DNA of 64,000 bases from Vibrio sp. JC009. GTDB taxonomy: Bacteria; Pseudomonadota; Gammaproteobacteria; Enterobacterales; Vibrionaceae. The stretch spans positions 1,116,001 to 1,180,000 of the forward strand of contig NZ_CP092106.1 in the NCBI RefSeq assembly GCF_029016485.1, read 5' to 3'. The stretch's first letter is position 1; each line of letters starts with the position of its first letter. Positions 63,396 to 64,000 of this stretch are shown here, in pieces. The translations under genes were made by a program, and so were the position numbers. Below the pieces are notes generated by a model. It saw only the letters and a program-made list of their open reading frames with translations. It ran no database searches and was not told the origin of the DNA.

Positions 63396-63677
63396 ATGAC
63401 TAGTAAACTTCAAGCGCTAAAAAACAAAGCACTGGCGGATAAAGATGTACAGGAGGCTTATGATGAACTGGAACCGGAGTTTGAACTAATTAATACTCTG
63501 CTAAGAATGCGCAATGCCGCTGGTTTAACTCAAGACCAGGTTGCTCAGCGGATGGGAACTAAGGAAGCAAATATATCTCGCCTTGAGAAAGGTCGGGGAA
63601 ATCCTACATTGAAGACGCTAATTAAATATGCCAAGGCTTGTGGATGTGAGTTACGCTTTGGCTTTAAGACTGCGTAA
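63396..63677 (+). CDS. XRE-family antitoxin-like regulator
   Basis: The 93-residue protein has an XRE helix-turn-helix (NAAGLTQDQVAQRMGTKEANISRLEKG) after an N-terminal segment typical of HigA/RelB-type antitoxins (YDELEPEFELINTLL). The ATG at 63396 is preferred over 63336 because gggggg lies upstream. No toxin gene is adjacent, so it may be an orphan. Confidence 0.72.
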   Translation: MTSKLQALKNKALADKDVQEAYDELEPEFELINTLLRMRNAAGLTQDQVAQRMGTKEANISRLEKGRGNPTLKTLIKYAKACGCELRFGFKTA

Positions 63678-63893
63678 AGTGTAAAGGTCCAATCAAGTAA
63701 TTCGCATATTTTGCTCAGACTCTGTCCCTGTGATTTTGAAATTCTCAGAACAAACTAAGGAGAGATTAAGGAGACCACAAGCGCAAATATGGAAAAGCAT
63801 AGGAGATTAGCGCCCTTTAGAGATTTTGTCTCTGTTACCGGGTAAGTTAACGGTTGTTCGATTAACTTAAACCGCTTATCTCAGGACTTTCCT
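63678..63893. other. Intergenic region
   Basis: The 216 bases hold no clear gene, repeat or terminator. Confidence 0.4.
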
Positions 63894-64000
63894 ATGAATA
63901 AAACCATTCTGTTAGCGCTACTTCCGGTTTTAGTTTGCTGCACTGCTCAAGCAAGGCCCGGGCCTCGGGGAGTGGGTATTGGCCCCGGAGTTGGCATGGG
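63894..64000 (+). CDS. Secreted glycine-rich protein (partial)
   Basis: The frame starts at an ATG and encodes a signal peptide (MNKTILLALLPVLVCCTAQA) followed by a Pro/Gly-rich segment; it runs past the window end. Function unknown. Confidence 0.6.
   Translation, partial: MNKTILLALLPVLVCCTAQARPGPRGVGIGPGVGM

Noticed and set aside
1..64000. CRISPR array
   Set aside because: No regularly spaced identical repeats with unique spacers were seen; the 30-base spaced palindromes at 1499-1604 are operators without spacers of that type.

Overview
The window looks like a Vibrionaceae (Vibrio-like) chromosome segment. The evidence is a UhpA-type regulator, a cobalamin-riboswitch cbiM/cbiQ/cbiO/cbiK cluster, a dipeptide-type ABC transporter and an alanine/sodium symporter, all with gamma-proteobacterial features. 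Two conserved-looking flanks (about 1-1350 and 47,000-64,000) enclose roughly 45 kb of more AT-rich, mosaic accessory DNA that begins directly after a tRNA-Ser(GGA) gene. No integrase and no second tRNA 3' copy were found, so the island boundaries are inferred.

Left edge (1-6.4 kb): a decayed IS607-type recombinase truncates uhpA; then tRNA-Ser, an insertion-sequence scar, a hipBA toxin-antitoxin pair behind a phased operator array, a PhzF-like enzyme, an AbiEi-type antitoxin whose toxin gene is cut off after 39 codons, and a GNAT acetyltransferase. Three sets of direct repeats show how these cassettes were joined. One of them is a second copy of the hipBA operator region, placed exactly where the AbiEii-like toxin is broken.

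Defence block 1 (6.4-27 kb): a HEPN protein, a GIY-YIG nuclease and a complete phosphorothioation system. sspB, sspC and sspD lie on the + strand; the - strand operon runs sspE, a phospholipase D/helicase restriction protein, a 77-residue protein, a DndD-like SMC ATPase, a small Dnd-associated protein and the cysteine desulfurase sspA. A Dnd-associated methyltransferase-like gene converges on sspA. This resembles the known SspABCD + SspE + SspFGH arrangement, with extra genes. A DGQHR (DndB-like) protein paired with a divergent GIY-YIG protein follows.

Defence block 2 (27-47.5 kb): a dGTPase with a WYL regulator, two orphan membrane proteins, a SWIM zinc-finger protein, a small stand-alone caspase-like protein, several orphan genes, YpeA, a GGDEF-EAL protein, a deletion scar joining a glycine-zipper lipoprotein-like gene to a PhoQ-like kinase, a truncated HigA antitoxin, and a four-gene Wadjet/MksBEFG-type condensin with its TOPRIM nuclease encoded first. 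A macro-domain protein closes this block.

Right flank (48-64 kb): a B12 riboswitch controls cbiM, a damaged cbiL-like gene, cbiQ, cbiO and the cobaltochelatase cbiK, so cobalt import and insertion are regulated together. Then come a CNMP-CBS-nucleotidyltransferase protein with a DnaQ-like exonuclease, a five-gene peptide ABC transporter interrupted by REP-like repeats, an AGCS symporter, a few small genes, and the start of a secreted glycine-rich protein at the window end.
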